Assembly (NCBI RefSeq): GCF_010894455.1
Contig: NZ_JAAIXY010000013.1
Span: 62,001 to 126,000, forward strand
Origin: Myxococcus eversor
GTDB taxonomy: Bacteria; Myxococcota; Myxococcia; Myxococcales; Myxococcaceae
Direction of reading: 5' to 3'
Length of the DNA stretch: 64,000 bases
The position numbers were made by a program, and so were the translations under genes. Shown here in pieces: positions 51,979 to 61,096 of this stretch (positions are counted from its first letter, which is position 1; every line of letters begins with the position of its first letter). The notes under the pieces are model-generated. The model was not told the origin of the DNA. It searched no databases and saw only the letters and a program-made list of their open reading frames with translations.

Positions 51979-53517
51979 TCACAGGTCCGAGGCGCGCAGC
52001 GCGACGTCATGCGCGAGCACGGCCTGGCGGAGATTGGCGTTGTTGAGGTGGGTCTCCACGTCCACGAGGAGCGCCTCGGAGACACCGGCCCTCCGCATGT
52101 TGGTGACGTTCAGCCGCACCATGTTGGGAAGAGTCGTGTTCAGGTAGTTGCGAGCGCTGGTGAACTGCCGGCGCAGGGCGATGCAGCCCGTCTCCATCCA
52201 AGGCGTGGAGGTGGTGGAGACGTTGGCGCACAGCGGCTCGAGCTGGAGGATGCTCTCGAAGTCGACGTGCTTGCTCGCCAGGAAGAAGTATTTCAGTTTG
52301 GTGCTGCGAGGAGGCAGTTGCCACAGCGCGGTGGTCCGCTGGTTGGCATTGGCGAGGAAGGCCTCGGAGGCCTTGAGCGTCGCCGCGGTGGCGAGTGTCT
52401 GGCGGGTGGCCGCGTTCGCCTGGGACGTCACGAGCGCGCCCCGGCGCAGTCGCATTCCCTCCAGCAGCTTCGCCACGGCCGTGGCGACGCGGGCATACCG
52501 TGCATCCGCGTAGCTGGAGATGTTGTTGAGGACGATGGCGGAGCGCTCGGTGAGGTTGACCCGAGGCAGGTTGTTCCGCGCGAGGAAGGACGAGAAGGGC
52601 TCGGTGGCAAGCAGGTGCCGGGCGTGAATCTGTCCCATCGAGTGGACCAGTCGCCGAGCGTCCATCTGGAGCTGCTGCGGGCGCTGGCTCTCCGTGCGGC
52701 TCAGGTCCACCAGCTCCCCCTGGAGCGCGCCCAACTGAGCGAGCGTCGCGGCGGAGGCGCGGGTCGAGATGTCCTCGAGCTGCGTGAAGACGGCGGCCTC
52801 GCCGTCGCGGTACGTGACGAAGGCGGCGAGGGTGGTGGTGACCTGCGGCTCCAGCGCCTCCAGGGCGAACTGGTAGGACGCGAAGTGGTGCTTGTACTCC
52901 TCCAGCGTCTCCCGCTGGGTGGCCAGGTCCGCGCTGGCGGCGCGCTGTTCGGCCGTGGCCCGTGCCTTCAAGCCGTCACCCACGCGAGCGCGGGCATCGG
53001 CGCGGCGCTTGTTCCTGCCGTCGAGCTCCCTCTGCGACGGCCCCACCATGTCCTCACCGACACTCTCCATCTTCTCCAGGCTCGTCTCGTAGATGGCCAT
53101 GGACGCGCCGATGGACATCCGGAAGTAGCCCTGGACCTCCTCCGTGCGCTGCACCCAGATGCTCGGGTTGGCGCTGTCGCCGGCGGGGGCGAAGACGTAG
53201 GGCGGCTTCGACTTGCATTGCGAGCGAAGCTCCGCGTCCGTGAAGGTGTCGCAGAGCGCTTCCTGTGTGGGTTTGAACTCGCTCAGGAGCGAGTCGATGC
53301 TGGAGCCTCGGGGCTTGCACAGCGTCCTGCTCTTCGCCCAGAAGAAGATTTCCACGCAGACCTGCTCGGAGGCCAGGGCAGGGGACATCTCCGCGACGGG
53401 TGTCCGGGGTTCACGTGGGGGCGGAGCGCTTTCGCTCGTGCCGCATCCGGTGGCGCCCAGGGTGAGCATCAGCGCACCGAGGACACGTCTCCTCATGTTC
53501 TTTTGTGTCTGGGTCAT
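51979..53517 (-). CDS. Coiled-coil lipoprotein, middle gene of the exported cassette
   Basis: ATG 53517 (MTQTQKNMRRRVLGALML); ATG 53496 is an alternative. Lipobox GATGC. The 512-residue product has a Cys-rich first part (ALASEQVCVEIFFWAKSRTLC). It is then nearly all helix: RNKRRADARARVGDGLKARA, RETLEEYKHHFASYQFALE, ARYARVATAVAKLLEGMRLR. No membrane helix or catalytic motif. The overlap of its stop (51979) with the next gene's GTG alternative and the 38-base gap to the preceding stop indicate an operon. Possibly a structural or delivery partner; not recognised. Confidence 0.72.
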   Translation of the reverse strand: MTQTQKNMRRRVLGALMLTLGATGCGTSESAPPPREPRTPVAEMSPALASEQVCVEIFFWAKSRTLCKPRGSSIDSLLSEFKPTQEALCDTFTDAELRSQCKSKPPYVFAPAGDSANPSIWVQRTEEVQGYFRMSIGASMAIYETSLEKMESVGEDMVGPSQRELDGRNKRRADARARVGDGLKARATAEQRAASADLATQRETLEEYKHHFASYQFALEALEPQVTTTLAAFVTYRDGEAAVFTQLEDISTRASAATLAQLGALQGELVDLSRTESQRPQQLQMDARRLVHSMGQIHARHLLATEPFSSFLARNNLPRVNLTERSAIVLNNISSYADARYARVATAVAKLLEGMRLRRGALVTSQANAATRQTLATAATLKASEAFLANANQRTTALWQLPPRSTKLKYFFLASKHVDFESILQLEPLCANVSTTSTPWMETGCIALRRQFTSARNYLNTTLPNMVRLNVTNMRRAGVSEALLVDVETHLNNANLRQAVLAHDVALRASDL

Positions 53518-53555
53518 GGGATGTCTTTTGTGAATGGGATTGAGGCCGGGGGCGC

Positions 53556-54521
53556 TCAGGGCGTCGCCCAGGGCGCGAGCTGCGCCCGGGCCAGGTCGAG
53601 CTTCGCCTGGGCGGCGGCGGCTTCCTGCGCGGCCACCTGGTACTGCGCCTGGTATTGCTCCTTCGCGCCGGCCGCGGAGAGCAGGGAGAGCTTCTGGATG
53701 ACGGGGAGCGCCTCGGGGCCGATGAGCTCCTCCAGCGTCTTCGGCGAGCCATCCGGGTGGTGGTACTTCGTCGGGTCGCTCAACGAGCCCAGGACGAAAT
53801 AGAAGTTGGCGAGGATGCCGGCTTCCTCGTCGGTGAGCACGCCCGCGCAGCCCATGGCGGCCTTGAAGATGATGGGGGCGGCTTCCTGTCCCTGGACATG
53901 CAGGGCGTGCGCCGTCTCGTTGGTGAGGTCCACGAGGAAGCTGTTGGCGAGCGTCTTCATGAAGTCGAACGCGGCGCTGTACTCGACGAGGCTGGCCAGG
54001 TGGTCGCGCTGCGTCGTCTTCGTGGTCAGCTCCGCCTGGAGCGCCTGGAGGATGTCCTGGGCCTGGGCGGCGTTGTCCACGTCCACCTCGTTCCAGGTGA
54101 TGCTGAGGGAGACGCGGCAGGTGTCGGCGAACGCGGCGGTGCCCGTCCACGCCGAGGAGTCCTTGAGCTCCAGCGAGGCCATCAGCTCCCGGTCCAAATC
54201 TCGGAGGGTGACCTCTGGGGTCGACATGAAGGTGTAGCGGGTGGCGGGCGTGCCCGGAGGCGTCAGCGTCACCTCCAGGGGGAACTGCGTGGAGCAGTTC
54301 CCCGTCATGACGCGTCGGAGGATGGTGCGCAGCGGGACGGCGGTGGCGAAGTCCGTGGCGGTCAATGTCTGGGTGGGAATGGAGCAGCGACTGAGGCGCC
54401 CGTTCCCCATCGTGCAGTGGGACGGGGAGATGAGGTCCACCGTCGTGGTTTCAGCGCGCGCGGGAGCGCTCCACACGAGGGAGGAGAGGACGCCTGCGGC
54501 GAGTGTGAGTCTGGCATTCAT
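53556..54521 (-). CDS. Exported helical protein, first gene of the cassette
   Basis: ATG 54521; signal peptide MNARLTLAAGVLSSLVWSAP-ARA. The 321-residue product has a Cys-containing beta domain (LISPSHCTMGNGRLSRCSI ... MTGNCSTQFPLEVTLTP), then a helical region (NNAAQAQDILQALQAELTTK-like, 150-240), and ends in an Ala/Gln-rich coiled coil. The beta head plus coiled coil is similar in plan to the third gene's N-terminus, suggesting related building blocks. No family recognised. The promoter presumably lies in the gap upstream. Confidence 0.72.
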   Translation of the reverse strand: MNARLTLAAGVLSSLVWSAPARAETTTVDLISPSHCTMGNGRLSRCSIPTQTLTATDFATAVPLRTILRRVMTGNCSTQFPLEVTLTPPGTPATRYTFMSTPEVTLRDLDRELMASLELKDSSAWTGTAAFADTCRVSLSITWNEVDVDNAAQAQDILQALQAELTTKTTQRDHLASLVEYSAAFDFMKTLANSFLVDLTNETAHALHVQGQEAAPIIFKAAMGCAGVLTDEEAGILANFYFVLGSLSDPTKYHHPDGSPKTLEELIGPEALPVIQKLSLLSAAGAKEQYQAQYQVAAQEAAAAQAKLDLARAQLAPWATP

Positions 54522-55194
54522 GATGGTTTGTGTGTGGCGGGCATCCGGCCGGCATCCGGAAAAACCCGCGGAAATGAGCCCCCATGGCTATACGCGCGCA
54601 TGGGCGGATGTTGGTTCTGGCTCACGGACACGACATCGCACGTGGCTGCCTGCTGGGCCGCCACGTGCGTCTCGATTTGACCGAGATTGAGAGTCGGGGC
54701 TGCTCATTTGCTGAATGGCGGCGTCCTGCTCGAGGGGAAGGTGCTGCTGAAGGGTGCTCAGGAGCTTGTCGAAGTCCGAAGAGGGCACGGCCAACATGAG
54801 GACGCGGAAGGCGGGCTTCAACTTCGCATGGCTCGGCGCCGTCTCTCGCTCGAGCGCGCCGGCGGGGGTGGAGAGGGCCTTCGCCGCCACGTCGCCGCCA
54901 AGTGCTCCCCGTTCAAAGAGGAGAGGCGGTGCCGCCTCTCGCTGGCTGCGGCCAAGCCCACGGCCTCAGGTGCCATTCCGCAGCAGCACCTTCTTGGTGT
55001 GAAATTGTTCACTACCTGAAGCCCTGCCCTTCGTGCGAGCGGATAGGGCGGTCACTCCGTTCGGGGGTATATCTCCACCCTCCAGGCGAACGTCATGCAA
55101 TGACCGAAGGCTTGCCTATCGCGCTGTGCGCCCTTCAACTCATAGCGGTATAAGCACTTTTGGTGCGCACCATCGAATGCGCGCGGATATCTAG
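54522..55194. other. 673-base intergenic region with a weak gene remnant
   Basis: It lies between divergent starts. On the minus strand 54588-54890 has a coding-like part, FRVLMLAVPSSDFDKLLSTL and QQHLPLEQDAAIQQMSS, with about 80% G/C third positions. It has no ribosome site and its tail loses protein character, so it is probably a remnant. Close to the kinase start are AT-richer sequence (TATAAGCACTTTTGG) and the palindrome GGTGCGCACC (55162-55171), likely part of the kinase promoter. Confidence 0.35.
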
Positions 55195-57333
55195 ATGACC
55201 GCACGGGACAAATTCCTGAGGAATGAAGTCACTCCGGCGACTCCTGGTACTGATGCATTGCTTGCCACTCAGGTTGGCGACTTCATCATTGATGAGCGCA
55301 TCGGTTCAGGTGGCATGGGAGTGGTCTATCGTGCAACCCATCCACTGATTGGCAAGCAGGTCGCCATCAAGATCCTGCGGGCGGAACTCGTCTCCCAGCA
55401 GCAAGTGGAGCGACTCCTCATCGAAGCTCGAGCCGTCAACGCCATACAGCATCCGGGTATCATTGACATCTTCGGCTTTGGGAGTCTTCCGGACGGCAGG
55501 CCCTACGTCATCATGGAGTTGCTGCAAGGGCAATCCCTGGCGGCCTTCATCCGGCAGCACGGATGCCTCGACGCCGAAACGACTCTTTGGATCCTGGACC
55601 AGATGCTTGCGGCGCTCGGAGCGGCGCATCGTGCTGGCATCGTCCATCGCGACCTGAAGCCGGGGAATGTCTTCCTGGCTCGAGCCTCGAACGGAGCGTA
55701 CTCCGTCAAGCTGGTCGACTTCGGCATCGCGAAGCTGGTGCATTCACATGAAGGGCCCACGACTCTAGAGGGCTCCATTCTCGGAACCCCGGAGTTCATG
55801 GCGCCGGAACAGATTCGAGGGGCAGGCATCGGTCCCGCGACGGACTTGTACGCGGTCGGTGTCATGACGTTCCAGATGCTCACCGGAGCACTTCCCTTCC
55901 AGGGTGAGCCGCTCCAGGTGCTCTTTGCTCATGTCGAGCAACCGCCGCCTGTTCCCTCCGCACGCGTTCCGTCGGTTCCCCCCGAACTCGATACCCTCGT
56001 CCTTCAGTTGATGGCCAAGGACCCTGGATTGCGTCCCGAGTCGGCGGAAATCGTACGACTGGCCTTGCGGCGTGGCTCGGAAACCGGGGTTTCTCCGCTC
56101 CCCTCGAACCCCAGGTCGCCGGTCCCCGCCGCGGACGTGGTCGAGCGTGAGCCCAAGACGGTGCAGGCGAGGCGACTCAGTCAACCCCCACCTGCGCGCT
56201 GGGGATGGTACTGGCTCATGAGCCTGCCCCTCCTCGCCGGACTGTGTGGAGTGGGCATCTACCTCCTCGTGGCATCGCCCCCTGTCGCGGCCTCACAGGC
56301 TCCTTCGTCGCCCACTCCTCCTTCCGCGCTGCCAGCCCGGCCTCCACCTCCAGCTAATTCGGCGACCCCCGCAACGAGCCTCTCCGTGGCAGAGGAGGGC
56401 CCTCCATCACGAGATTTCGATGTTCTCCCGGAGCAGAAGGCCGCGCCGCACGAAATCGAAAACAGTGTCGCCGCGGACACCCCGCGGACCGAGCCTCAAC
56501 ACAAACCGGCGGAGACTTTGAAGCGCCGAGGCACCTCGCGGGCCAAGGGCGGCTCCTCTGCAGGGACACTCAATGGGCCGGGCCCATCCGATGCAGCCCA
56601 GGTGCTAACGCTCGACGAAGCCCTGGCTTCGCGGAGCGGGAGGGAAATCACGGCACCTCCCCAGGCTTTGCCTGTGGAGGTGTCGGCGGTCATGACGTCG
56701 GTGCCGCGAACCGAGGTCCTCCGGAAGGAAGTCGCGCTACAGACGCCCCCGCTTCCAGCGGACAGCAAGTCGCCAGGGCCCTCCGTGCCGCGGGCTCCGT
56801 TTCTGGCTCGGAGCAAGGCGCCTCCACAAGACGCCAACCTGATGGAGCGTGTGTATCAACTGGAAGAGCGCTATCTGCGACACCCATCACCGGCGCCCGG
56901 CTTCGAAGAGAATCTGAAGCAGCTTCACGCTCAAGCACTCGACGCCAGTACCCGGACGGAGATCGCCAAGGCGAGCTACTCACTCTCCGTTCTTGGCAAG
57001 AAACTGGACGCACCATGGTCCCCACCGGCTGTCTTGCCGCCACCGCCACCGCCTCAACCCAGGCTGGTAGCGCCTAGGGGCCCACAACTGGATACAATGC
57101 TCTCCTTGATGGTGAAGAGCCCCCCCGATGCCAAACTGGCTCGTCGCTTTTCTCAGTACAAGGGACTGTTCGTGGAGCTGTCGGCTCGGGATGAGTACCC
57201 ATTGAGCATCCTGGAAGAGTTGATACGGCTCCATCGCGCCTCGATGACAGCGGACACCGCCACCAAGCGCATGGATGTCCAGCGCGGGCTTGATGCGTGG
57301 CGGCAGTCGTTGGACCGTGCCACGCCGAAGTGA
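55195..57333 (+). CDS. Hanks-type Ser/Thr protein kinase with membrane helix and periplasmic tail
   Basis: ATG 55195. The 712-residue product starts with a complete kinase domain (~30-290): G-loop GSGGMGVVY at 37-45, Lys59 in VAIK, Glu78, catalytic HRDLKPGN at 151-158 (Asp153), DFG at 175-177, and the APE-type APEQ. A membrane helix (WGWYWLMSLPLLAGLCGVG) lies at about 336-360. The extracytoplasmic part is first Pro/Ala-rich and unstructured, then helical (ERVYQLEERYL) with a second Pro-rich patch and a C-terminal helical domain. The architecture is typical of myxobacterial signalling kinases. The signal and substrates are unknown. All catalytic residues are present. Confidence 0.94.
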   Translation: MTARDKFLRNEVTPATPGTDALLATQVGDFIIDERIGSGGMGVVYRATHPLIGKQVAIKILRAELVSQQQVERLLIEARAVNAIQHPGIIDIFGFGSLPDGRPYVIMELLQGQSLAAFIRQHGCLDAETTLWILDQMLAALGAAHRAGIVHRDLKPGNVFLARASNGAYSVKLVDFGIAKLVHSHEGPTTLEGSILGTPEFMAPEQIRGAGIGPATDLYAVGVMTFQMLTGALPFQGEPLQVLFAHVEQPPPVPSARVPSVPPELDTLVLQLMAKDPGLRPESAEIVRLALRRGSETGVSPLPSNPRSPVPAADVVEREPKTVQARRLSQPPPARWGWYWLMSLPLLAGLCGVGIYLLVASPPVAASQAPSSPTPPSALPARPPPPANSATPATSLSVAEEGPPSRDFDVLPEQKAAPHEIENSVAADTPRTEPQHKPAETLKRRGTSRAKGGSSAGTLNGPGPSDAAQVLTLDEALASRSGREITAPPQALPVEVSAVMTSVPRTEVLRKEVALQTPPLPADSKSPGPSVPRAPFLARSKAPPQDANLMERVYQLEERYLRHPSPAPGFEENLKQLHAQALDASTRTEIAKASYSLSVLGKKLDAPWSPPAVLPPPPPPQPRLVAPRGPQLDTMLSLMVKSPPDAKLARRFSQYKGLFVELSARDEYPLSILEELIRLHRASMTADTATKRMDVQRGLDAWRQSLDRATPK

Positions 57334-57348
57334 CGTCGTCGCTTGGCT

Positions 57349-58284
57349 TCACGAGTCTCGGGTCCTGCGGAAGAGCGCGTAGCGCTCCTCCAGATACTCC
57401 GGGCGGGGACGCTGTGCGGGGTGCAAGGGCAGGATTCCCAGCGGTTTGCCCGCGAAGCCCTTGAGTCCGTGCTCCAGCGTGGGTCCGTCGTGTTCAGCCA
57501 TCAGTCGCTGGGCGATTTCGATGATGCCATCGGGGCGGATGCCCATCAGGTCCGCATCGAACGCGCCATGATGGAGCTTGCAGAGCGACAGGCCGTTGGC
57601 GACTTCGGGACGGCCGCGCACGTCCCGGTCCGGGAGGATGTGGGCGGCATCCAGCAACTCCCTGCGCGGAAAGCGGCAGACGGCGCAGCGCTGCTCATAG
57701 GCGTGCAGGACGTGCTGACGGAAGGCCACCTGGTGCAGTCGCTTCTTCACCTCCACCGTCGTGTAGCGACGCTCCAGGGTGAGCAGCTTCGGGTCCGCCA
57801 CATAGCTCCCTGGCGCCCGCACCTGTGACCCCGGTGAGCCCGAGGACACAGTGAAGGACTTCGTGGTCAGGTCCACGCCCGAGATGTAGACGGGCCAGAT
57901 GGGGGCGTAGATGCCGGGTTCGATTCCGTAGAAGTAGATGAGCGGCGCATCCATCTCCATGGCGCGGACCAGGCGTCTGTTGTCGCGCCCCTCGACATCC
58001 TCACCCTGGAACCGGTAGTCGAACCCCTCGTCCGACGGAAGGTCGTCGTACCGGGCCTCGCGTCCCTGGCGCGGCACGGTGGTCTTGATGGAGAGGGCGG
58101 ACTCGCGCATCTGTCGGGGCCAGAAGATGCCGCGCGCCCGGTTCGCGAAGTGGAGCGTCTCCCCCTGGAAGGAGAAGCCCGCATCGATGACGTCCCAGGG
58201 AAGGACGTCGCCAAGTCGCCGCACCCGCTCCTGCAAGGCGTTGATGGCGGCGACACGAATGGGCCAGTCGGGATCCTGGGGCAT
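57349..58284 (-). CDS. HNH endonuclease
   Basis: ATG 58284 (MPQDPDWPIRVAAINAL), with GTG 58290 just upstream in frame. The ~311-residue product has an N-terminal domain of about 140 residues (FANRARGIFWPRQM, IYFYGIEPGIYAPIWPVYI) of the kind placed before HNH nucleases in type IV-like restriction enzymes. The HNH module follows: CAVCRFPRRELLDAAHILP ... NGLSLCKLHHGAFD, with the two Cys-x-x-Cys-type ligands and the AAH catalytic His. No partner methylase is adjacent. It is probably a DNA endonuclease with a restriction-like role, but solitary HNH genes are common. Convergent with the kinase gene; 15-base gap. Confidence 0.84.
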   Translation of the reverse strand: MPQDPDWPIRVAAINALQERVRRLGDVLPWDVIDAGFSFQGETLHFANRARGIFWPRQMRESALSIKTTVPRQGREARYDDLPSDEGFDYRFQGEDVEGRDNRRLVRAMEMDAPLIYFYGIEPGIYAPIWPVYISGVDLTTKSFTVSSGSPGSQVRAPGSYVADPKLLTLERRYTTVEVKKRLHQVAFRQHVLHAYEQRCAVCRFPRRELLDAAHILPDRDVRGRPEVANGLSLCKLHHGAFDADLMGIRPDGIIEIAQRLMAEHDGPTLEHGLKGFAGKPLGILPLHPAQRPRPEYLEERYALFRRTRDS

Positions 58285-58646
58285 GGGCACCCGGCACCGG
58301 GTCAGGGGCGGCGCCGGGGTCCGACCAGGCTACCAGGTCGCCGTCCTCGGGGTGCAGCCCGACACGCCGTGGCATGGTGCATGAGCACCTCCGGTGAGGT
58401 AGCGCCCCCAGCAGCTTGCCTCGCGCCGGTGCACGGGCGTGTAGCCACTCGAGGCCCTGCCAGGGCATCCACCGCCTGGGATTGGCTCCAGGCCCTCGGG
58501 CCAGGTGTCCTCCGAAGCCGGCTTGCTCCCGCGAATTCACACACCTTGAACCCAGCTCAGTGGCCGCCCGACACTTTCGCCCCTGGCCGGGCTCGGTGGA
58601 GACGAGCCCGGAGACGTCGCCGTTCAACTCTCGCGAGGGCCTCTTC
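58285..58646. other. Intergenic region between divergent genes
   Basis: About 360 bases, divergent promoters for the HNH and GH64-type genes. Short frames on both strands, including one reading MPRRVGLHPEDGDLVAW on the minus strand near 58370, lack ribosome sites. No gene is called. Confidence 0.35.
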
Positions 58647-59837
58647 ATGGCAGACACACTTCCGATTCAAATCGTGAACAACACGCCCTATGCGGACAGC
58701 GATATCTGGCTCGTGGCCACCGGGCAGCAGCAGCCGGACAGTCCGGGGGAGGGGCGATTCCATCCGTGGTATCGCCTGGCCGACGCGAGGACCGGCGCGC
58801 TCGAGCAGATACAGCCCGGCGACGAGAAGAACGGGCTCCTCGACTACAGCATCAACCTGAAGACTGGAACCGATGGCGGGAAGATGCTGCTGCCGGCGCT
58901 CAACGGCGGCGCGCGCATGTACTTCTCGGTCAAGGACCAGTTGAAGATGAAGGCGGCCAGCATCACCGGCTCGCCCTATTTCAACAACACCACGCCGAAC
59001 GGCTGGAGCACCCACGGCGACAACTTCGGCACGCTCTTCGACTGGTGGGAGTTCGTCAACCTGCCGAAGGACCCGATGACGGGCTTCAACGCGAACCTCA
59101 CGCAGGTCGACATGGTCGGCATTCCCATGTCGCTGCGTGTGTACGGCAAGGATGCGCCCGGCGGAGACGGAGTCGGCTTCAAGGCCGGCGCGCGCTCCCA
59201 AATCCTGTCGGCGCTCAAGGCCACCCCCGGGTGGGAGAAGCTCGTCATCCAGAATGGCGGTCAGGACATCGTCGCCATCGCGCCCTTCCACGGCATCGAG
59301 AACGGTGCGTTCAGCCCGACATACTTCGACCCGTACATCGACGCGGTGTGGGAGAACTACGCGGCCGGCGGCCCCCGCCGCCTGGGAGTCGAGGTCGAAG
59401 CCGGGATGTACTTCGTCGGGTCCGTGGACGCCTCGGGCTCGTTCGTCTTCCAGCAAGCATCCGTCGCCGGGAGCGTGCGGCCCGCGTTCTCGAAGCCGAC
59501 GACCTTCCAGGTGTTCGCCAACCAGGTCAACGCCCAGGAGGGTGGGGGCCTCCACGGCTCCCAGATTCAAGGCGCGCTCGCCCCGGCGCTCAATCGAACG
59601 GTGCTGCTGGCGCAGGACCGTCTGGGCGTCATCAGCGGAACCGAGGCGTGCAAGGAGACCCTGCGGGACAGCTACCGGCCCTGGAAGGGCCTCACGAATC
59701 ACTACGCCCGCGTGGTGCACGCCAATGCCATCGACGGCCGCGCGTATGCGCTCGGCAACGACGACAACTGCGACGGCAGCTCGTTCACCGTCTCGCGGCA
59801 GCCCACGAGGGCGACCATCACCCTCGAGGCTTTCTGA
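58647..59837 (+). CDS. GH64-type beta-1,3-glucanase
   Basis: ATG 58647 with GAGGG 8 bases upstream; the frame is open far upstream, but that part is not protein-like. The 396-residue product has no signal peptide at this start, which is unusual for a secreted glucanase. Features fit the GH64 (thaumatin-like) fold: LPIQIVNNTPYADSDIWL, MYFSVKDQLKMK, FGTLFDWWEFVNL with the acidic catalytic region, and CDGSSFTVSRQPTRATITLE near the end. GH64 enzymes cleave beta-1,3-glucans such as laminarin and fungal cell walls. That is consistent with predation. Export may use a non-classical route. Confidence 0.85.
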   Translation: MADTLPIQIVNNTPYADSDIWLVATGQQQPDSPGEGRFHPWYRLADARTGALEQIQPGDEKNGLLDYSINLKTGTDGGKMLLPALNGGARMYFSVKDQLKMKAASITGSPYFNNTTPNGWSTHGDNFGTLFDWWEFVNLPKDPMTGFNANLTQVDMVGIPMSLRVYGKDAPGGDGVGFKAGARSQILSALKATPGWEKLVIQNGGQDIVAIAPFHGIENGAFSPTYFDPYIDAVWENYAAGGPRRLGVEVEAGMYFVGSVDASGSFVFQQASVAGSVRPAFSKPTTFQVFANQVNAQEGGGLHGSQIQGALAPALNRTVLLAQDRLGVISGTEACKETLRDSYRPWKGLTNHYARVVHANAIDGRAYALGNDDNCDGSSFTVSRQPTRATITLEAF

Positions 59838-59979
59838 CGGCCGATAGATAGACCTCGAACGGCTTCATCGCGGAGGGCTGGAGCTGGAGGCGGATTACGC
59901 AGACGAACATCACCGGGAACGCGACGGGAATGACCCAGGCCAGGAAGGGCGGCGGAGGATTGGCGGCGAGCAAGAACAT
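59818..59979 (-). CDS. Small membrane ORF overlapping the glucanase 3' end
   Basis: ATG 59979 to TGA 59818-59820, 53 residues: FLAWVIPVAFPVMFVCVIRL forms one hydrophobic helix, followed by a basic tail (FEVYLSAVRKPRG). Its 3' end overlaps the convergent glucanase gene by 20 bases. The ribosome site is weak (CAGCGGA). It could be a genuine small membrane protein or a remnant of a longer membrane-protein gene. Confidence 0.4.
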   Translation of the reverse strand: MFLLAANPPPPFLAWVIPVAFPVMFVCVIRLQLQPSAMKPFEVYLSAVRKPRG

Positions 59980-60210
59980 TCCGCTGGACTCTATACCCGT
60001 GACCGACGCCCTGCCTCGCGTCGGAAAAAAACCGCCTGGCTCTGACCGGATTGCAATTTGACGGCGCCACCCCAATGTCATTGCATGGCGCAATCTCTTT
60101 GTCTGGAGATGGGCGTTCGGGCCTATGGTGGCCGCGCGGGAGTGTCTGGCATTCGCCTCCAGGCGGTGTCTGCCTCTCGCCTGTACCCCACATCCATCCA
60201 GAGGAATCCC

Positions 60211-60954
60211 ATGTCACGACTCATGCCCTGGCTCTGCCTTGCGACACTGCTCACCGCCTGCGCTGGCGACATCACCGAGGTTGGACCGAGCACGACCTCC
60301 ACCCAACCCCAGTCGTTGCCGGGCAACCCCCCGCCGGGCCATGAGGAACTCGCATACTGTGGCGATGGCATCTGCGGCGACTTCGAGGACGAATGGACCT
60401 GCCCCTGGGACTGCTCCGGATCCGGATACTGTGGTGATGGTCTCTGTGGTCCCAATGAGAATGCGTGGAACTGCGAGATTGATTGCCAGGTCTGTGGTGA
60501 CGGGGTCTGTGGTGGCAACGAGGACGTGTCCACCTGTCCGGATGACTGCGGGTACTGCGGAGACGGGGTCTGCAGCTCGAACGAGAACGCGTCGTCCTGT
60601 CCGAGCGACTGCCCTTCCTGTGGCGATGGCATCTGCAACAACGGCGAGACGACGGGGACGTGCCCGGGTGATTGCGGCACCTCGACTGGCACCACGCTCG
60701 GTCGCTTCTCGCGGTGGTGCGGCAAGGTGAACACCCACAGGTCCGTCAGTGGAAGCTGGACGCCGGACCCCGATTGCACGTCGGGCTGCGACATCGGCGG
60801 GCTGGCCTACTGCAAGAAGTTCTGGCCCGCCTCGACGGTCATCCGCCAGGTCGCCCTCACCACGAAGCCGTCGAGCGGAGCCTGGGTCACCGCCGGGTGC
60901 GGCTATTGGCTCCAGTCCTGGAATGGCGACGACGAGTTCGAGTGCGTGAACTGA
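60211..60954 (+). CDS. Lipoprotein with five Cys-rich CGDG repeats
   Basis: ATG 60211 with GAGGAA 6 bases upstream; lipobox LLTAC. The 247-residue product has five tandem repeats of about 21 residues with the pattern C-G-D-G-x-C-x(4)-E-x(5)-C-P-x-D-C (for example CGDGICGDFEDEWTCPWDC, CGDGVCSSNENASSCPSDC). This is the pattern of Cys-rich myxobacterial and other secreted proteins, sometimes Ca2+ binding through the DG and E side chains. The C-terminal ~90 residues (RFSRWCGKVNTHRS ... GYWLQSWNGDDEFECVN) form a separate Cys-bonded domain. Surface-exposed, binding partner unknown. Confidence 0.85.
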   Translation: MSRLMPWLCLATLLTACAGDITEVGPSTTSTQPQSLPGNPPPGHEELAYCGDGICGDFEDEWTCPWDCSGSGYCGDGLCGPNENAWNCEIDCQVCGDGVCGGNEDVSTCPDDCGYCGDGVCSSNENASSCPSDCPSCGDGICNNGETTGTCPGDCGTSTGTTLGRFSRWCGKVNTHRSVSGSWTPDPDCTSGCDIGGLAYCKKFWPASTVIRQVALTTKPSSGAWVTAGCGYWLQSWNGDDEFECVN

Positions 60955-60992
60955 GGGAGGGGCCTGCCCGACGGCCGTGAGCGCACCTGCTC

Positions 60993-61018
60993 CGGGCGCC
61001 TGGAAGCTCGGGCGCCCG
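60993..61018. terminator. Hairpin after the Cys-repeat lipoprotein gene
   Basis: CGGGCGCC and GGCGCCCG form an 8-bp stem with a 10-nt loop about 39 bases after the stop. Flanking GACGGCC and GGCCGTC segments can extend the structure. No T-tract. Confidence 0.5.
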
Positions 61019-61096
61019 TCCGTCGGGCCGTCCGCTTGAAGGCGGTCCTCGGAGATATGACGTTTGCCGTCCAGGCTGGATGGGAGCGAGGGCCCC

